DNA of 64,000 bases from Streptococcus vestibularis (GCA_010604095.1 JAABLG010000009.1:1-64000), one strand, 5' to 3'. Counted from the stretch's first letter, positions 8,544-17,843 are shown. Notes: generated from the letters alone by a model not told the origin. Program-made: numbers and translations.

Positions 8544-9029
8544 TTATTTTGAGCTATTCTCGAGCATTTCCACATAGTCAATAGCGACACATAGGGAAAT
8601 GGCTAAATCGGCATAAGTATTTTCATAAACGGTAACAGTATAGGTCGATGTTAGATGGAAGAGTTCCTTTTGAATCCTAGCAACTACCTGATCTTGACTA
8701 TTAAGCAGTTGAAAATCCAGGTCCCAAATATTCCCCTCTATTCGCAAGCCAAGATTATCGACATCATACTTATCACGAAGAAAGGTTAATTTTTTACGAA
8801 TGTAAAAACTCGAACCATCCTGTAAATCCACCGTAAATTTGGGTAAGAGACTAATCGGCTCCTTGGTGATATGACTGATCTCTCGACCATCCTCGCCAAA
8901 AATCGTAAAGGTCTTTGGAATCTTGAAAAAGGATCCTTCAACCTGATAGGCAACTCTACCTTGATCATCCTTGATATCAAAGCGTTCACCACCCAATCGA
9001 AACTTCTGTTTGACAAAATAGGTTTTCAT
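8544..9029 (-). CDS. LURP-one-related (LOR) family protein
   Basis: 161 aa. It resembles the LOR/tubby-like C-terminal fold family (B. subtilis YxjI type): repeated short beta strands, with MKTYFVKQKFRLGGERFDIKDDQGRVAYQVEGSFF at the start followed by FTIFGEDGREISHI. No signal peptide or membrane helix. These proteins may bind membranes or nucleic acid; molecular function is unproven. RBS GGAGGTAGC precedes ATG 9029. It sits between the Ala T-box leader and alaS, so its expression should rise on alanine starvation, a link worth noting for an uncharacterised family. Confidence 0.8.
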   Translation of the reverse strand: MKTYFVKQKFRLGGERFDIKDDQGRVAYQVEGSFFKIPKTFTIFGEDGREISHITKEPISLLPKFTVDLQDGSSFYIRKKLTFLRDKYDVDNLGLRIEGNIWDLDFQLLNSQDQVVARIQKELFHLTSTYTVTVYENTYADLAISLCVAIDYVEMLENSSK

Positions 9030-9298
9030 ACGCTACCTCCAATATTGCCATACATTTCATTCAGAAAATACCCAAAGAATAAAAGACAAGACCACTAAAC
9101 GAAGGGCGACGTGAACCGCGGTACCACCTTCATTCAATGAACTTGTCATTCTTATTTGTCTTTAATTGTGAACTTTGAGTAGCAAGTAACCAGATTCGTC
9201 CATGGCTCGCAGCGACCGCCATTTTTCTGTATCAGAAGCGATGATTACCAATCTCAAAGGGAAGGCTAAAAATGTCATGATATTAGAACTTTCAGCCA
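9030..9298 (-). promoter_or_regulatory. T-box leader (alanine) upstream of LOR gene and alaS
   Basis: The minus-strand leader carries the conserved T-box core GAAGGTGGTACCGCGG (9131-9116), followed by a GAAGG...CCTTC pairing typical of the antiterminator. Stem I would lie in about 9180-9270, where GGTCGCTGCGAGCC contains GCT/GCG triplets. The exact specifier codon and terminator stem were not resolved. Uncharged tRNA-Ala is expected to stabilise the antiterminator. This leader fills most of the 338-bp gap between 9030 and 9367. Confidence 0.88.
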
Positions 9299-9304
9299 CT
9301 CTCC

Positions 9305-9333
9305 ATTTTAACGTGTTTTAGGTCTTAGGTCAA
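9305..9333 (-). promoter_or_regulatory. Promoter of the T-box-LOR-alaS operon
   Basis: TTGACC (9333-9328) and TAAAAT (9310-9305) on the minus strand with a 17-bp spacer; predicted start near 9298. Confidence 0.7.
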
Positions 9334-9367
9334 GTTGATAGCAACATTATCAACTCTAACTTGTGAT

Positions 9368-10510
9368 TTATTTGCTAGAGCTTGAAGTTGAACTTGATGA
9401 AGCTCCAGAACCAGTCACATACTGGTCAAGAATTGCACTAAAGGACTTATCGACAACCTTAACATTGTATTTTTTAAGAACCTTGGCAATGACTGAGTTA
9501 GTGAAGTTAGTATCAGCTTTCTTACCATTGATGATAACCTTAGTCAAATCATCCTTGTAGTTTTTCCAATCTGCATTTTTATCAGATTTTGAAACAGTCT
9601 TAACGATGTAATAAGTAGCTGCACCTGTTGAACTGTTTGAAACTGTGACTACATCAGAAACAGCATTGGCATCTTGTTTGAAAGCTGCTGTCAAAACGTC
9701 TGTTGGGAAGTCTTGAGATGCTGAGTTAACTGTCTTAGAGTTCACTTCCAAGCTATTATCTTTAGCGACTTTTGAGAAGTCTGCGCCTTCTGCTTTAGCT
9801 TCAGAGTCAACCTTATCAGCTACTGCCTTATCAGTTGTTGAAACGACTTGAACTTCTGTATTTGGTGTGTAGTTGTCATAAGCAGCCTTGTAGTTTGCTT
9901 CTGTCAAATCTTTTTGAGCTGCTTGGTTAACAGCATACTCAACCAATTTTTGCGTACGGATTTGTGTACGATATGACTCTTCTGTTTGACCATAAGCTGC
10001 AAGAACTTGTGAGAATTGTTCTCCATACTGTTCTGAAGCTTGTTTGTAGGCCTTATCAACGTCTTCTTTGCTGACCTTGCTACCGTATTCTTTTTCAAGA
10101 GCTTTTTGCAAGGTTGCACTCAAAACACTTTGTTGCGTTTGGCTGCTACCTTTAAGTGAATCAAACACATCACCAACAGTGACAGTATCACCCTTCATAG
10201 ATACCAAAGTTGTTTCTTCAGTTGTTTTGTTCCCAAGAGAAACATATGTAATCCCTGCACCAACAAGAGCTGAGACAGCTACAAGGGCAAGTCCTCCAAG
10301 GAAGCGGCCACCTGAGCTTGGTTTGCCAGCATCACGTGTTTTCTTAGTCTTAGCACGTTTAGCTTTTTCTTTTGCTTTTTCACTAGCGAGGGCGATGCTT
10401 TCCTCTTCTTCCTTTTGGCGATCAAGCTCCTCTTGTTCTGCGTCTTTGTCTGCTACAACCTCTTCAACAGTTTCTTCAGTTGACTCAAGGTTTTCATTTT
10501 CTTTAGTCAT
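9368..10510 (-). CDS. prsA: PrsA-like peptidyl-prolyl isomerase/foldase, membrane-anchored
   Basis: 380 aa. The C-terminal two thirds match the PrsA/SurA foldase layout: an alpha-helical chaperone N-domain (DVFDSLKG...EKEYGSKVSKEDVDKAYKQASEQYG...YRTQIRTQKLVEYAVNQAA), a degenerate parvulin region (EVQVVSTTDKAVADKV...ADFSKVAKDNS) and a helical C-domain ending in a Ser-rich tail. It should fold exported proteins outside the membrane. Oddly, there is no lipobox: a highly charged cytoplasmic segment (residues 1-66) precedes a single transmembrane helix (about 70-92). Located 61 bp downstream of the methyltransferase, a conserved streptococcal neighbourhood. Several parvulin active-site positions look weak, so isomerase activity is uncertain. 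Confidence 0.8.
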   Translation of the reverse strand: MTKENENLESTEETVEEVVADKDAEQEELDRQKEEEESIALASEKAKEKAKRAKTKKTRDAGKPSSGGRFLGGLALVAVSALVGAGITYVSLGNKTTEETTLVSMKGDTVTVGDVFDSLKGSSQTQQSVLSATLQKALEKEYGSKVSKEDVDKAYKQASEQYGEQFSQVLAAYGQTEESYRTQIRTQKLVEYAVNQAAQKDLTEANYKAAYDNYTPNTEVQVVSTTDKAVADKVDSEAKAEGADFSKVAKDNSLEVNSKTVNSASQDFPTDVLTAAFKQDANAVSDVVTVSNSSTGAATYYIVKTVSKSDKNADWKNYKDDLTKVIINGKKADTNFTNSVIAKVLKKYNVKVVDKSFSAILDQYVTGSGASSSSTSSSSK

Positions 10511-10571
10511 TCTATCTACTCCTTAAATTGTCAATATCTTTGTTATTATACCACACTTACTTAAATATTGC

Positions 10572-11279
10572 TTAATCTGGCAAGATAATATTTTCAGAAT
10601 TTTTCCTAAGCATAAGAAGTCCGTCACTCATGGGTACCAAACTAGCAGTCAAACCAGGGTTATCTAAAGTCGCATCAAAAAGACGATGCAGACCACGGTA
10701 GATGGTGCGCTGACCACGACGGACTTCCATGATGTCTTTAGCGATGTCCCCTCCTTGGAAAATATCATCAAAAACGATAATCCCTCCTACCTTGAGGCGC
10801 TTGAGGATTTCTGGTAGAAAGACGATGTATTTAGACTTGGCTGAGTCCATAAAGACAAAATCATAATCGGTGTCTAAGTCTTGCAACACCTCAGCAGCAT
10901 CCCCTTCGACCAAGGTAATTTGTTGGCGGCTGTCATACTTGGCTAGATTGTCCTTGGCAAAGCCAATCATTTCTTCATTTCGATCAACGGTTGTAATCTG
11001 AGCATTCGGTGCATGTTCTGCCATAAGAAGGGCTGAAAAACCGATAGCTGTGCCGACCTCTAGGATTTTCTTAGGCTGCAAGGTCTGCAACATAAATCGG
11101 AAGTAAGCGACAACCTCAGGCTGAATGATAGGAATGTTCTCCTTGCGAGCAAAAGCTTCTAATTCAGCCAAATGTCCTGTATTTTCCTGAAGATGCGTTC
11201 GCATGTAGTCTACGATATCCTTGTTAACTACTGGGCGACGCATATTGTGATTTGCATTTTTACTATATGATTTAACCAT
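10572..11279 (-). CDS. Class I SAM O-methyltransferase, TrmR-like
   Basis: 235 aa. SAM-binding motif I is ILEVGTAIGFSALLMAE (about 75-91), the acidic end of strand 2 is TTVDRNEEM and motif II/III is DFVFMDSAKSKY. The layout matches the COMT-like family including B. subtilis TrmR (YrrM), which methylates 5-hydroxyuridine at tRNA position 34. The tRNA role is inferred from family and from the conserved position between pepF and prsA. The start at ATG 11279 lies just after the pepF-side terminator. Confidence 0.85.
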   Translation of the reverse strand: MVKSYSKNANHNMRRPVVNKDIVDYMRTHLQENTGHLAELEAFARKENIPIIQPEVVAYFRFMLQTLQPKKILEVGTAIGFSALLMAEHAPNAQITTVDRNEEMIGFAKDNLAKYDSRQQITLVEGDAAEVLQDLDTDYDFVFMDSAKSKYIVFLPEILKRLKVGGIIVFDDIFQGGDIAKDIMEVRRGQRTIYRGLHRLFDATLDNPGLTASLVPMSDGLLMLRKNSENIILPD

Positions 11280-11297
11280 GTGTCTTATTATATAAAA

Positions 11298-11321
11298 AAT
11301 CCCTAGCGAGTGCTAGAGATT
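11298..11321 (-). terminator. Terminator upstream of the methyltransferase gene
   Basis: AATCTCTAGC / GCTAGGGATT 10-bp stem with one mismatch, loop ACTC, then TTTTTTATAT on the minus strand. Confidence 0.65.
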
Positions 11322-11407
11322 TTGATTGAAGACCAAGTCTTTTTAAGACTTTCCTAAACCATAAAGGTCATAAGACCCCTTTAAGGACTTTGCCTGTTTG
11401 TTCAAGA

Positions 11408-11433
11408 AAAATCATCCTGATCAGAATGATTTT
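11408..11433 (-). terminator. pepF terminator
   Basis: A 13-bp self-complementary stem (AAAATCAT...ATGATTTT around CTGATCAG) followed by TTTTTCTT on the minus strand, about 20 bp past the pepF stop. Confidence 0.7.
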
Positions 11434-11452
11434 CTCTTATTGGAACTTCTCT

Positions 11453-13258
11453 TTAAGAAAGATGAACACCTTTTTCAACCAAGGCTTCTAATTCCACTAA
11501 GCGGTCTTCAAAGACCTTGAAGGCAGCATCCAAGTAGTCGGTATTGGTCATATCAACACCAGCTTTCTTGATGACTTCCAAAGGATAATCTGAGCTACCT
11601 GCCTTAAGGTAAGTGAGGTAAGCTTCCTTATCTTCTTCAGTACCGTGAACAATTTTTTCTGCCAAGTAGCTTGCCGCCGCAAATCCTGTAGCATATTGGT
11701 AGACATAGTAATTCATGTAGAAATGCGGGATACGTTCCCATTCAAACTGAATCTCGTAGTTGTCTTCAGCTTTAAGGTTATAGTATTTCTCATTGAGGTC
11801 TGCATAAAGCTTGTTCATAAAGTCTGCTGTCAAAATTTGACCTGATGCATCCGCTTCGTGAATAGCATGTTCAAACTCAGCAAATTGAGTTTGACGGAAA
11901 ACAGTTCCCTTAAAGCCATCCAAGAAGTGGTTGAGGATGGCAAATCGTGTCTTGTCATCTTTAACTTCTTTAAGAAGTGTTTCTGTTAAGATATTTTCAT
12001 TAGTTGTTGACGCAATTTCCGCCAAGAAAATTGGGTAATCCCCATAAACATATGGTTGGGTTTTACGTGTGAAGGTTGAGTGCAAGCTATGACCAGTCTC
12101 GTGAACCAAGGTAAAGAGATTGTCCAAAGTATCTTGCCAGTTCAAAAGCACGAAGGCATTGGTATCATAGGCACCACCTGAGTAGGCACCAGAGCGTTTC
12201 CCTTTGTTAGGGTGAACATCAATCCAACGTTCCGTAAAGGCTGCATGAACCCCTTCACTATACTCTTCACCAAAGATAGCCAAGACTTCTTCTGCTTTCT
12301 TGAGGGATTCTTCATAAGTAAGAGCAGTCTCAGTCTCAGAGAGTGGCGTATAGACATCATACATCTTAAGCTCATCAAGTCCCAAGACCTTCTTACGCAA
12401 GTCAAGGTAACGATGCAAAAGTGGTAAATGTTTGTGCACTGACTCCAAGAGTGAGTCATAAACACTTTCTGGAATAAAGTTAGCCGCAAGCGCTGCATGA
12501 CGTGCTGAGTTATAGTGACGTACTTTAGCTTGGTAATTGTGAACCTTGACCACGCCTTGGAGGGTTTGTGCATAGGTATGTTGGAACTGTTCGTAGGTTC
12601 CATACATCGCTTCATAAGCTCCCTTACGAATGTCACGGTCTTTAGACTCCATGAGCGTGATAAAGTTACCATGTGTCAACTCAATCACATCCCCTTGACC
12701 ATCTGATACCCATGGGAAGAGGATATCAGCGTTATCCAAGACATTAAAGGTCTCTGTTGGGCCATTGAAAATATCGCCGGCTGCTGCCAAAAGACCTTCT
12801 GCTTCTTGTGAAAGCACATGGTCTTTGTTGGCCAAAAGACGTTCGAAATAGTGGTCATAAAGTCCAAGACCAGGTTCTTGTTCTTTGAAAGATGCTAGTT
12901 TTTCAGCATCCAAAGCCATAAACTCAGGCTCAAAGTAAGCAAAGGCTTCACTCAACTGTGAATAAAGGTTTGAAGCTTTAGCTTGGTATTCTTGATAAAG
13001 ACCAACCGTTGTGTCTTGGTCATTTTTCATTGACGCATAAACGTAGATTTTTTCCAAACGACGCATCAAACTCATATAAAGTTCTGTAGCCTCAAGCAAA
13101 TTCTTGGCTGAGTCCAAGAGGTGACCAGCAAAGGCACTAGCTTTCTTAAGATCCTGAACAGTGCTTTCATATTCAGCTTCCCAAGCAGCGTCCGTCGCAA
13201 AAATGGTGGTCAAATCCCATGTATATTTTTCTTCTAAATGACTACGATTGTCTGACAT
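11453..13258 (-). CDS. pepF: Oligoendopeptidase F (M3B zinc metallopeptidase)
   Basis: 601 aa, the normal length. A cytoplasmic peptidase that cuts oligopeptides of roughly 7-17 residues. Zinc motif HETGHSLHS (HExxH, about residues 387-395), with the downstream Glu supplied in the ASTTNEN helix. N-terminal all-helical PepF domain (about 5-200). It lies 10 bp downstream of coiA, so competence-induced read-through into pepF is possible; this arrangement is typical of streptococci. Confidence 0.96.
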   Translation of the reverse strand: MSDNRSHLEEKYTWDLTTIFATDAAWEAEYESTVQDLKKASAFAGHLLDSAKNLLEATELYMSLMRRLEKIYVYASMKNDQDTTVGLYQEYQAKASNLYSQLSEAFAYFEPEFMALDAEKLASFKEQEPGLGLYDHYFERLLANKDHVLSQEAEGLLAAAGDIFNGPTETFNVLDNADILFPWVSDGQGDVIELTHGNFITLMESKDRDIRKGAYEAMYGTYEQFQHTYAQTLQGVVKVHNYQAKVRHYNSARHAALAANFIPESVYDSLLESVHKHLPLLHRYLDLRKKVLGLDELKMYDVYTPLSETETALTYEESLKKAEEVLAIFGEEYSEGVHAAFTERWIDVHPNKGKRSGAYSGGAYDTNAFVLLNWQDTLDNLFTLVHETGHSLHSTFTRKTQPYVYGDYPIFLAEIASTTNENILTETLLKEVKDDKTRFAILNHFLDGFKGTVFRQTQFAEFEHAIHEADASGQILTADFMNKLYADLNEKYYNLKAEDNYEIQFEWERIPHFYMNYYVYQYATGFAAASYLAEKIVHGTEEDKEAYLTYLKAGSSDYPLEVIKKAGVDMTNTDYLDAAFKVFEDRLVELEALVEKGVHLS

Positions 13259-13268
13259 AATATTCTCC

Positions 13269-14228
13269 TTAATTGTGTCTATACTCTACTATTTTAGCAT
13301 AAAAGGTGGGAGGGTAGAGGGTTTGCCTGTAAGAAAAATCCCTTTTTCGATAATATTGCTTAAAAATCTTTTCAAAACCATCAAGCTCTAGTCTAATTTG
13401 CACGAATCCTTGCTTGGATTCAGGAAATCGCACTTGTGGAAAGAAATCTTGGTCGGACATGCTTAACAAATTCATTCCCTTAAGGTAAGCTGTCTCTTGT
13501 CTTTTCATCCACCTTGGATTTTTGCCCATCAATTCTCTTTGAATCAAACGTGAGACCTTCCTTCGTTGAGGCACTTGATAAGTCTCCACCTTCCTTGCCT
13601 GATAGGGAAAACGTAATATGGTCATGAGATTTTCGGTGAAGGACCAAGACTTGGTTAAATAATGAACCTTCCCAAAAATATCCTCATAGATGAGATACTT
13701 GAGTCTAATTTCCTCTCGCTTCCAATCGAGCTCCCAGAGGTGGAAACCTATCTTAGCTGTAAAATAAAGAAAATCACGCTGTAGATCTGTTAAACGCTGT
13801 CCTAGCCACAATTCTTCCCCCAAAAGCCAACGCACCTCGTAACCTATTTGATGGTAAGCTAAGGTTCGCTCTCTGAGACGTTTCTGTGACAAACGAGAAC
13901 ATTGGACTTCCAGAGCCAGGGAATCTCCAACGAATAAATCTGCAATCTGGCCCAACTCAGGTATCACCTTTTCAATACACACTTTTTCGCCATGATTGTC
14001 CAAGGACTGATACAAAGCGGCTTTTAGGGATAAATGTTGGGCCGATTCGTTTTCTGAGAAAAACTGACAACCCTGCAAGGATTTGTGGGCAAAATGCGGA
14101 CACATCACCTGTCCCTGTCTCAACATTACAATTCCTTGACAGCCAGGGCACCTATAAATTTTCTCACGGTTCAACCCATTTTCAAGAGCCGAAACCAAGA
14201 GGCCTTCCTGATTTTTAGCAATTAACAT
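13269..14228 (-). CDS. coiA: Competence protein CoiA
   Basis: 319 aa. An N-terminal zinc-ribbon-like region (CPGC near 27-30, CPHF near 43-46, HKSLQGC) is followed by a nuclease-like core, [16 protein letters not shown], typical of CoiA. CoiA acts after DNA uptake and supports RecA-dependent recombination during transformation. The gene is preceded by a ComX box at 14257-14264, consistent with a late-competence gene. RBS AAAGGAGAG precedes ATG 14228. Confidence 0.95.
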   Translation of the reverse strand: MLIAKNQEGLLVSALENGLNREKIYRCPGCQGIVMLRQGQVMCPHFAHKSLQGCQFFSENESAQHLSLKAALYQSLDNHGEKVCIEKVIPELGQIADLFVGDSLALEVQCSRLSQKRLRERTLAYHQIGYEVRWLLGEELWLGQRLTDLQRDFLYFTAKIGFHLWELDWKREEIRLKYLIYEDIFGKVHYLTKSWSFTENLMTILRFPYQARKVETYQVPQRRKVSRLIQRELMGKNPRWMKRQETAYLKGMNLLSMSDQDFFPQVRFPESKQGFVQIRLELDGFEKIFKQYYRKRDFSYRQTLYPPTFYAKIVEYRHN

Positions 14229-14256
14229 GACTCTCTCCTTTATGCACTCTATTACT

Positions 14257-14264
14257 TATTCGCA
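14257..14264 (-). promoter_or_regulatory. ComX (SigX) cin-box upstream of coiA
   Basis: TGCGAATA on the minus strand within TTTTGCGAATAAG matches the streptococcal cin-box TNCGAATA. It lies 28 bp upstream of the coiA start. Confidence 0.8.
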
Positions 14265-14287
14265 AAAGATGTCATAAAATGAAAAAA

Positions 14288-14311
14288 AGCATCTAGATTT
14301 CTCTAGATGCA
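14288..14311 (-). terminator. Leftward terminator of the gene-poor region
   Basis: A perfect 9-bp stem GCATCTAGA/TCTAGATGC with a 4-nt loop, then TTTTTTTC on the minus strand. It ends transcription from the right, where no gene is recognisable. Confidence 0.75.
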
Positions 14312-15245
14312 TCCCCCATTCGAATTGAAACTTGCTCCCTGCTGCATGGAAACATAGGTTTATAGGTGTATTGCTTACCTTAGGTTACAAGTGCCGCTCA
14401 ATCCATTTGAACTCTTTTCAATCTTTCAATTTCTAGAGGTAAATCCCCCAATCTACCCTGAAATTAGAAGCTGAAAACAGTCTCTATCCCACACGACTAT
14501 TGAAAATAGCCGATGTAGCACAGACAGATGCTCTCACAAACATCTGGTCAAATTCCGCCACTGGAACATCATCCTAATATGCTTATCACCCTTTTGTTCC
14601 TAACTCTCATCAAGGACTTAATCCCTTTAGTCAATAACAAGATAAAACAATTTTTAGACTTGGATGCTTACCATCCAAAATCCTTATTTACTAACATTGA
14701 ACCACCATTTCCCTAGGTGCAGTTCAATACCAACAAACGCAAAACCGTGTTGGTCCAAAATGGTCTCTAGCTTCAAAGTATCCCGAGATTGATAGTCAGT
14801 CAATCTAATAAAGCTTTCCCTCAAGCTCTGTATAGCAGGCAGTCATCCTGCTTTCAAGATACTAATCTCTAGATGAGTACTGGCTAAAATAACCACTCTC
14901 AAAACATACTACCTATCTTAGGCTTAGTCCACCTTCTGATAAGTATATGCAGTTGCTGCTTTATTTTCTCTCCCTCTTCGTTTCCGAAGAGTAGCCTCTA
15001 CCGATTCTGCTGTTTTTGAATCTGTCGTTTGTCTCTACACGGATTAAAAATACCGCTAGCCCCCGCTACGATGATGCTGATGTTTTAAATAGATTAATCT
15101 AATTTGTTTGCTGTTCAAATCTTCTCTTTTTAAATCATCACAATGAAACATTGGAATTTGATAACTCAGAATTTTGAATTCTAAGATAGTCCTTTTTGAC
15201 TAGGGAGTCACCCTGTCAAAAAACAAACTCTTCCTAACAGTATCT

Positions 15246-15273
15246 ATTATACTGTATTATAATTTTTTGTCAA
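15246..15273 (-). promoter_or_regulatory. Consensus sigma-A promoter facing the gene-poor region
   Basis: TTGACA (15273-15268) and TATAAT (15251-15246) on the minus strand, 16-bp spacer; predicted start about 15239. Confidence 0.75.
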
Positions 15274-15433
15274 TTAATTTATTTCATATTTTTTGAAAAT
15301 ATTTTTTAAACACCTAATTCAAAGAGAAGAAAATACCCAAAACTACTATAACAAAAGCATTTACAGGGGGTGTTGAAAAATTAGAAAACTTTTGTTTCTT
15401 GCACCTTTTTTATCTGTTTGGATGATATTCAGT

Positions 15434-15448
15434 AATTATCAGAAAATT
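15434..15448. promoter_or_regulatory. CodY-like box
   Basis: AATTATCAGAAAATT matches the CodY consensus AATTTTCWGAAAATT at 14 of 15 positions. It lies between the GbpC-like gene terminator and the leftward promoter at 15273. The target is unclear. Confidence 0.45.
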
Positions 15449-15492
15449 TCATATTTTTTATAGCCAATCTCTCTAATCATTTCTTGCATAAA

Positions 15493-15521
15493 AAAACTAG
15501 GAAAATCATCTTCCTAGTTTT
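15493..15521 (-). terminator. Terminator of the GbpC-like gene
   Basis: An 11-bp perfect stem AAAACTAGGAA/TTCCTAGTTTT with TTTTTTT following on the minus strand, 13 bp past the stop codon. Confidence 0.85.
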
Positions 15522-15533
15522 CTATAATTTATC

Positions 15534-17471
15534 TTAGTGTTTACGTTTATAAGTTGAGATACCAAACAAGGCCAAAGCTGATGTCACCATAGCTGCACCT
15601 GCTGCTGCAGAAGCTGCTGTTGATTTTTCACCAGTAGATGGAAGAGCTGGAGCCTCTTCTTTTACAGGAACTGATGTTGGTGTTACAGGTTTAACAGATT
15701 TTGGTTCTGTTGGAGTTGTTGGTACTTGTGGTTTTGGTTTCTCAGTTGTTTTTTCAACAGATACAAAGTTCTTGTGGTAAGTAACTGATACTGAAACTGT
15801 ATTTGGAAGAACTGGTTTATTTGGTTCTTCTGGCAATTCAGGAACAACCACAGTTGAGTTTGTTGCGAACCAGTAAGCTGTTGGAACGTTGAGGTTATTT
15901 CCGCTTACGATAAAGTCCATTGGTTGACCTTTGAAGATTGTTGCAGCTGCACCATAGTAAGCATTCTTCGTACGAGGTGTTCCATCTGGGTTGATAGCAT
16001 CCCACCCCTCATCAGTCACTTCACCAGTTGTTGGATCTACTGTTGGGTCGCTGTTAAAACGAGCACCATTAGCCACAAATTCGTTATCATTGCTTGCATA
16101 AGCATAGCCATCTTCATGCAAAGTGATAGATGAACCAGGGATTTGAACGTATTCGTTTCCATTCAAACCAACTTTTTCGATGTGGTTTCCAAGTTCAGTG
16201 TTCCAGTGGTTAAGTGATGAGATACTCAAAACTGATCCATTCTTAGACAAGTCAAGTGGTGTCACTGATGACTCAGAATCAAAGAAGTTCAAGTTCATCT
16301 TAACATGAAGTTTTTTGTTAGTGTCGTCAGTTTGTGAACCAATGAAAAGGGTCTTAGTTGGATCGTGGTACAACTTAACAATAGCTGAACCATCTGTACT
16401 TGGTGCTTCTACCAAAGTGTATGTTGCAACGATTTTCTTAACTGGAGTACCATTGTATGACGTTCCGTTAAGATTGTTGTATGTGACAGTCAATGTTTGA
16501 CCTGTAGCCATCTTCAACCATACATCTTCAGTATATTCACCGTCAGCATTGATAGTATATTGTGAACCATTAGCAGCACTGAAATCGCTTGGAAGGTAAC
16601 GAGATGTGTTGAACTGTTGAAGGATTTCATCTACTGAATGACCTGATTGGATGTTTTTATCCAAGTAGTCAACAGAACCAGCTGAATTTTCAACAGTCAT
16701 TGCGGCATTAGCCTCTGTTTGATAAATCAAACCAGTCGCATTTTCTGCCAATCCTTTTGTCAAAAGACGAGCATTTGAACCACCAGTATATTCTTTGTAA
16801 GATTTTTGCCAAGCAGCATAAGCAAGAACGTCTTGGTAGTATTTATCCAATTGTGTCTTGTAATCTGCAAGTTTTTGTTTATAGTCAGAAACAGCCGTTG
16901 TCAAAGCTTTTGTTTGCACTTTGTTGTCATTGTTAGCTGCTTCAACACTAGCATGTTTAACACCAGCTTCTTCAGTTGCTGTGAATCCTCCTGTAGCGAC
17001 AACATTTGCTTGAGCAGATGTAAGCGCCGCATCAGCTTCTTCACGTGTTAATTTATTTTCAGAAACGACTGTGGTTGAAGCTGTTTGTGCATCTTTAGCT
17101 GCTTGTTCTTGAACAGCCTTAACATCAGCGGAATCTTTTGATGCAGCTGCAGTAGTTTTTGCAGCTTCAACTGCATTATCAAAGTCAGGGTTTGAGACTT
17201 CAGCAATAGCTTTAGTTGTTGTTTTTACAGTAGTATCTGTTTCAGTTGTTGTTGTTTCCTCTGTTCCAGGTACAGTTGTAACAACTGCTGCATCTCCTGT
17301 TGTCTTAACAAGATTAGCACTTGATTCTGCAGTCGCATTTGAGACTGTGGCATCAGTATCTGTAGCTACTGTGGCATCTTTAGCTTCATCTGCGGCTGCT
17401 ACGCTAGTAGCAGCAAGTCCTGCAAGCAATACACTTGAATATAATGTTGTTTTAAATGGGTTGACTTTCAT
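15534..17471 (-). CDS. LPXTG-anchored GbpC/Spa-domain surface adhesin
   Basis: 645 aa. Signal peptide 1 to about 27 (cleavage near SVAAA). Thr/Ala-rich region 30-130. An alanine-rich helical stretch with YKQKLADYKTQLDKYYQDV (about 197-215) resembles antigen I/II A-repeats. A GbpC/Spa lectin-like domain spans about 235-555 (from ENATGLIYQTEANAAMTV to DFIVSGNNLNVPTAYWF). Then a Pro-rich wall-spanning segment, sortase motif LPSTG (610-614), a hydrophobic stretch and the tail KRKH. GbpC-type domains bind glucan or host glycoproteins, so it is probably an adhesin; the ligand is unknown. Own promoter and terminator indicate a single-gene transcript. RBS AAAGGAG is close to ATG 17471. Confidence 0.9.
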   Translation of the reverse strand: MKVNPFKTTLYSSVLLAGLAATSVAAADEAKDATVATDTDATVSNATAESSANLVKTTGDAAVVTTVPGTEETTTTETDTTVKTTTKAIAEVSNPDFDNAVEAAKTTAAASKDSADVKAVQEQAAKDAQTASTTVVSENKLTREEADAALTSAQANVVATGGFTATEEAGVKHASVEAANNDNKVQTKALTTAVSDYKQKLADYKTQLDKYYQDVLAYAAWQKSYKEYTGGSNARLLTKGLAENATGLIYQTEANAAMTVENSAGSVDYLDKNIQSGHSVDEILQQFNTSRYLPSDFSAANGSQYTINADGEYTEDVWLKMATGQTLTVTYNNLNGTSYNGTPVKKIVATYTLVEAPSTDGSAIVKLYHDPTKTLFIGSQTDDTNKKLHVKMNLNFFDSESSVTPLDLSKNGSVLSISSLNHWNTELGNHIEKVGLNGNEYVQIPGSSITLHEDGYAYASNDNEFVANGARFNSDPTVDPTTGEVTDEGWDAINPDGTPRTKNAYYGAAATIFKGQPMDFIVSGNNLNVPTAYWFATNSTVVVPELPEEPNKPVLPNTVSVSVTYHKNFVSVEKTTEKPKPQVPTTPTEPKSVKPVTPTSVPVKEEAPALPSTGEKSTAASAAAGAAMVTSALALFGISTYKRKH

Positions 17472-17489
17472 TTATACTTTCTCCTTTTC

Positions 17490-17558
17490 GGTTAATGCTT
17501 TATTAACCAGTTTTACTTAACCGTTTAATATACTACCGTGATTTTTAAATTTTAGCAA
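17490..17558 (-). promoter_or_regulatory. Promoter and leader inverted repeat of the GbpC-like gene
   Basis: TTGCTA (17558-17553) and TAGTAT (17535-17530) on the minus strand with a 17-bp spacer. Downstream, in the 5' leader just before the RBS, a perfect 7-bp inverted repeat GGTTAAT-N5-ATTAACC (17490-17508) and another TTAACC at 17518-17523 may be a regulator site. Confidence 0.5.
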
Positions 17559-17814
17559 TAGATTTATGAAAAAAAACTTATGTATTTGCTACAAGCTTTT
17601 AAAATATGACACATTTTTGTTATATTTTAATCATTTCTTTACAATTATCCTAGATATGTATAAGAAGAAAGTGCCATTTCTTCATTTATTTTTTACAGTT
17701 GTCAACCCCTCCTCAGAGATAACGATTAGAGTCAAAACGCATCCCTAGAGACTCAACCTCATCTAAAGCTCTTATTCTTCTTGATAAAAGAACAGAAAAA
17801 CTACCTTTAAGGCC

Positions 17815-17843
17815 TTGACTTTAATAGCTTTTCGTCGTATGCT
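17815..17843 (+). promoter_or_regulatory. Promoter of the CPBP protease gene
   Basis: TTGACT (17815-17820), 17-bp spacer, TATGCT (17838-17843). The remaining gap between 17559 and 17814 shows no gene or clear element. Confidence 0.55.

Larger units (their letters stand above)
14312..15492 (-). other. Gene-poor region between coiA and the GbpC-like gene
   Basis: No convincing CDS in about 1.2 kb. A consensus leftward promoter (15246-15273) and the terminator at 14288 bracket about 950 nt. Short minus-strand coding-like pieces lack proper starts: 31 codons at 15056-15151 ending in KHQHHRSGG, and 52 open codons at 14684-14842 ending FVGIELHLGKWWFNVSK. Structured elements include a CTCTTCG-GAAA-CGAAGAG hairpin near 14980 and a long inverted repeat with TTTTGAC/GTCAAAA arms near 15198-15225. 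It could be a decayed gene or mobile-element remnant, or a non-coding RNA. Confidence 0.5.

Noticed and set aside
14528..14716. 62-codon plus-strand frame in the gene-poor region
   Set aside because: No RBS, no recognisable domain, and it overlaps an opposite-strand remnant; not supportable as a gene.
15198..15225. Terminator-like inverted repeat TTTTGAC...GTCAAAA
   Set aside because: No T-run follows on either strand; listed only as structure in the gene-poor region.
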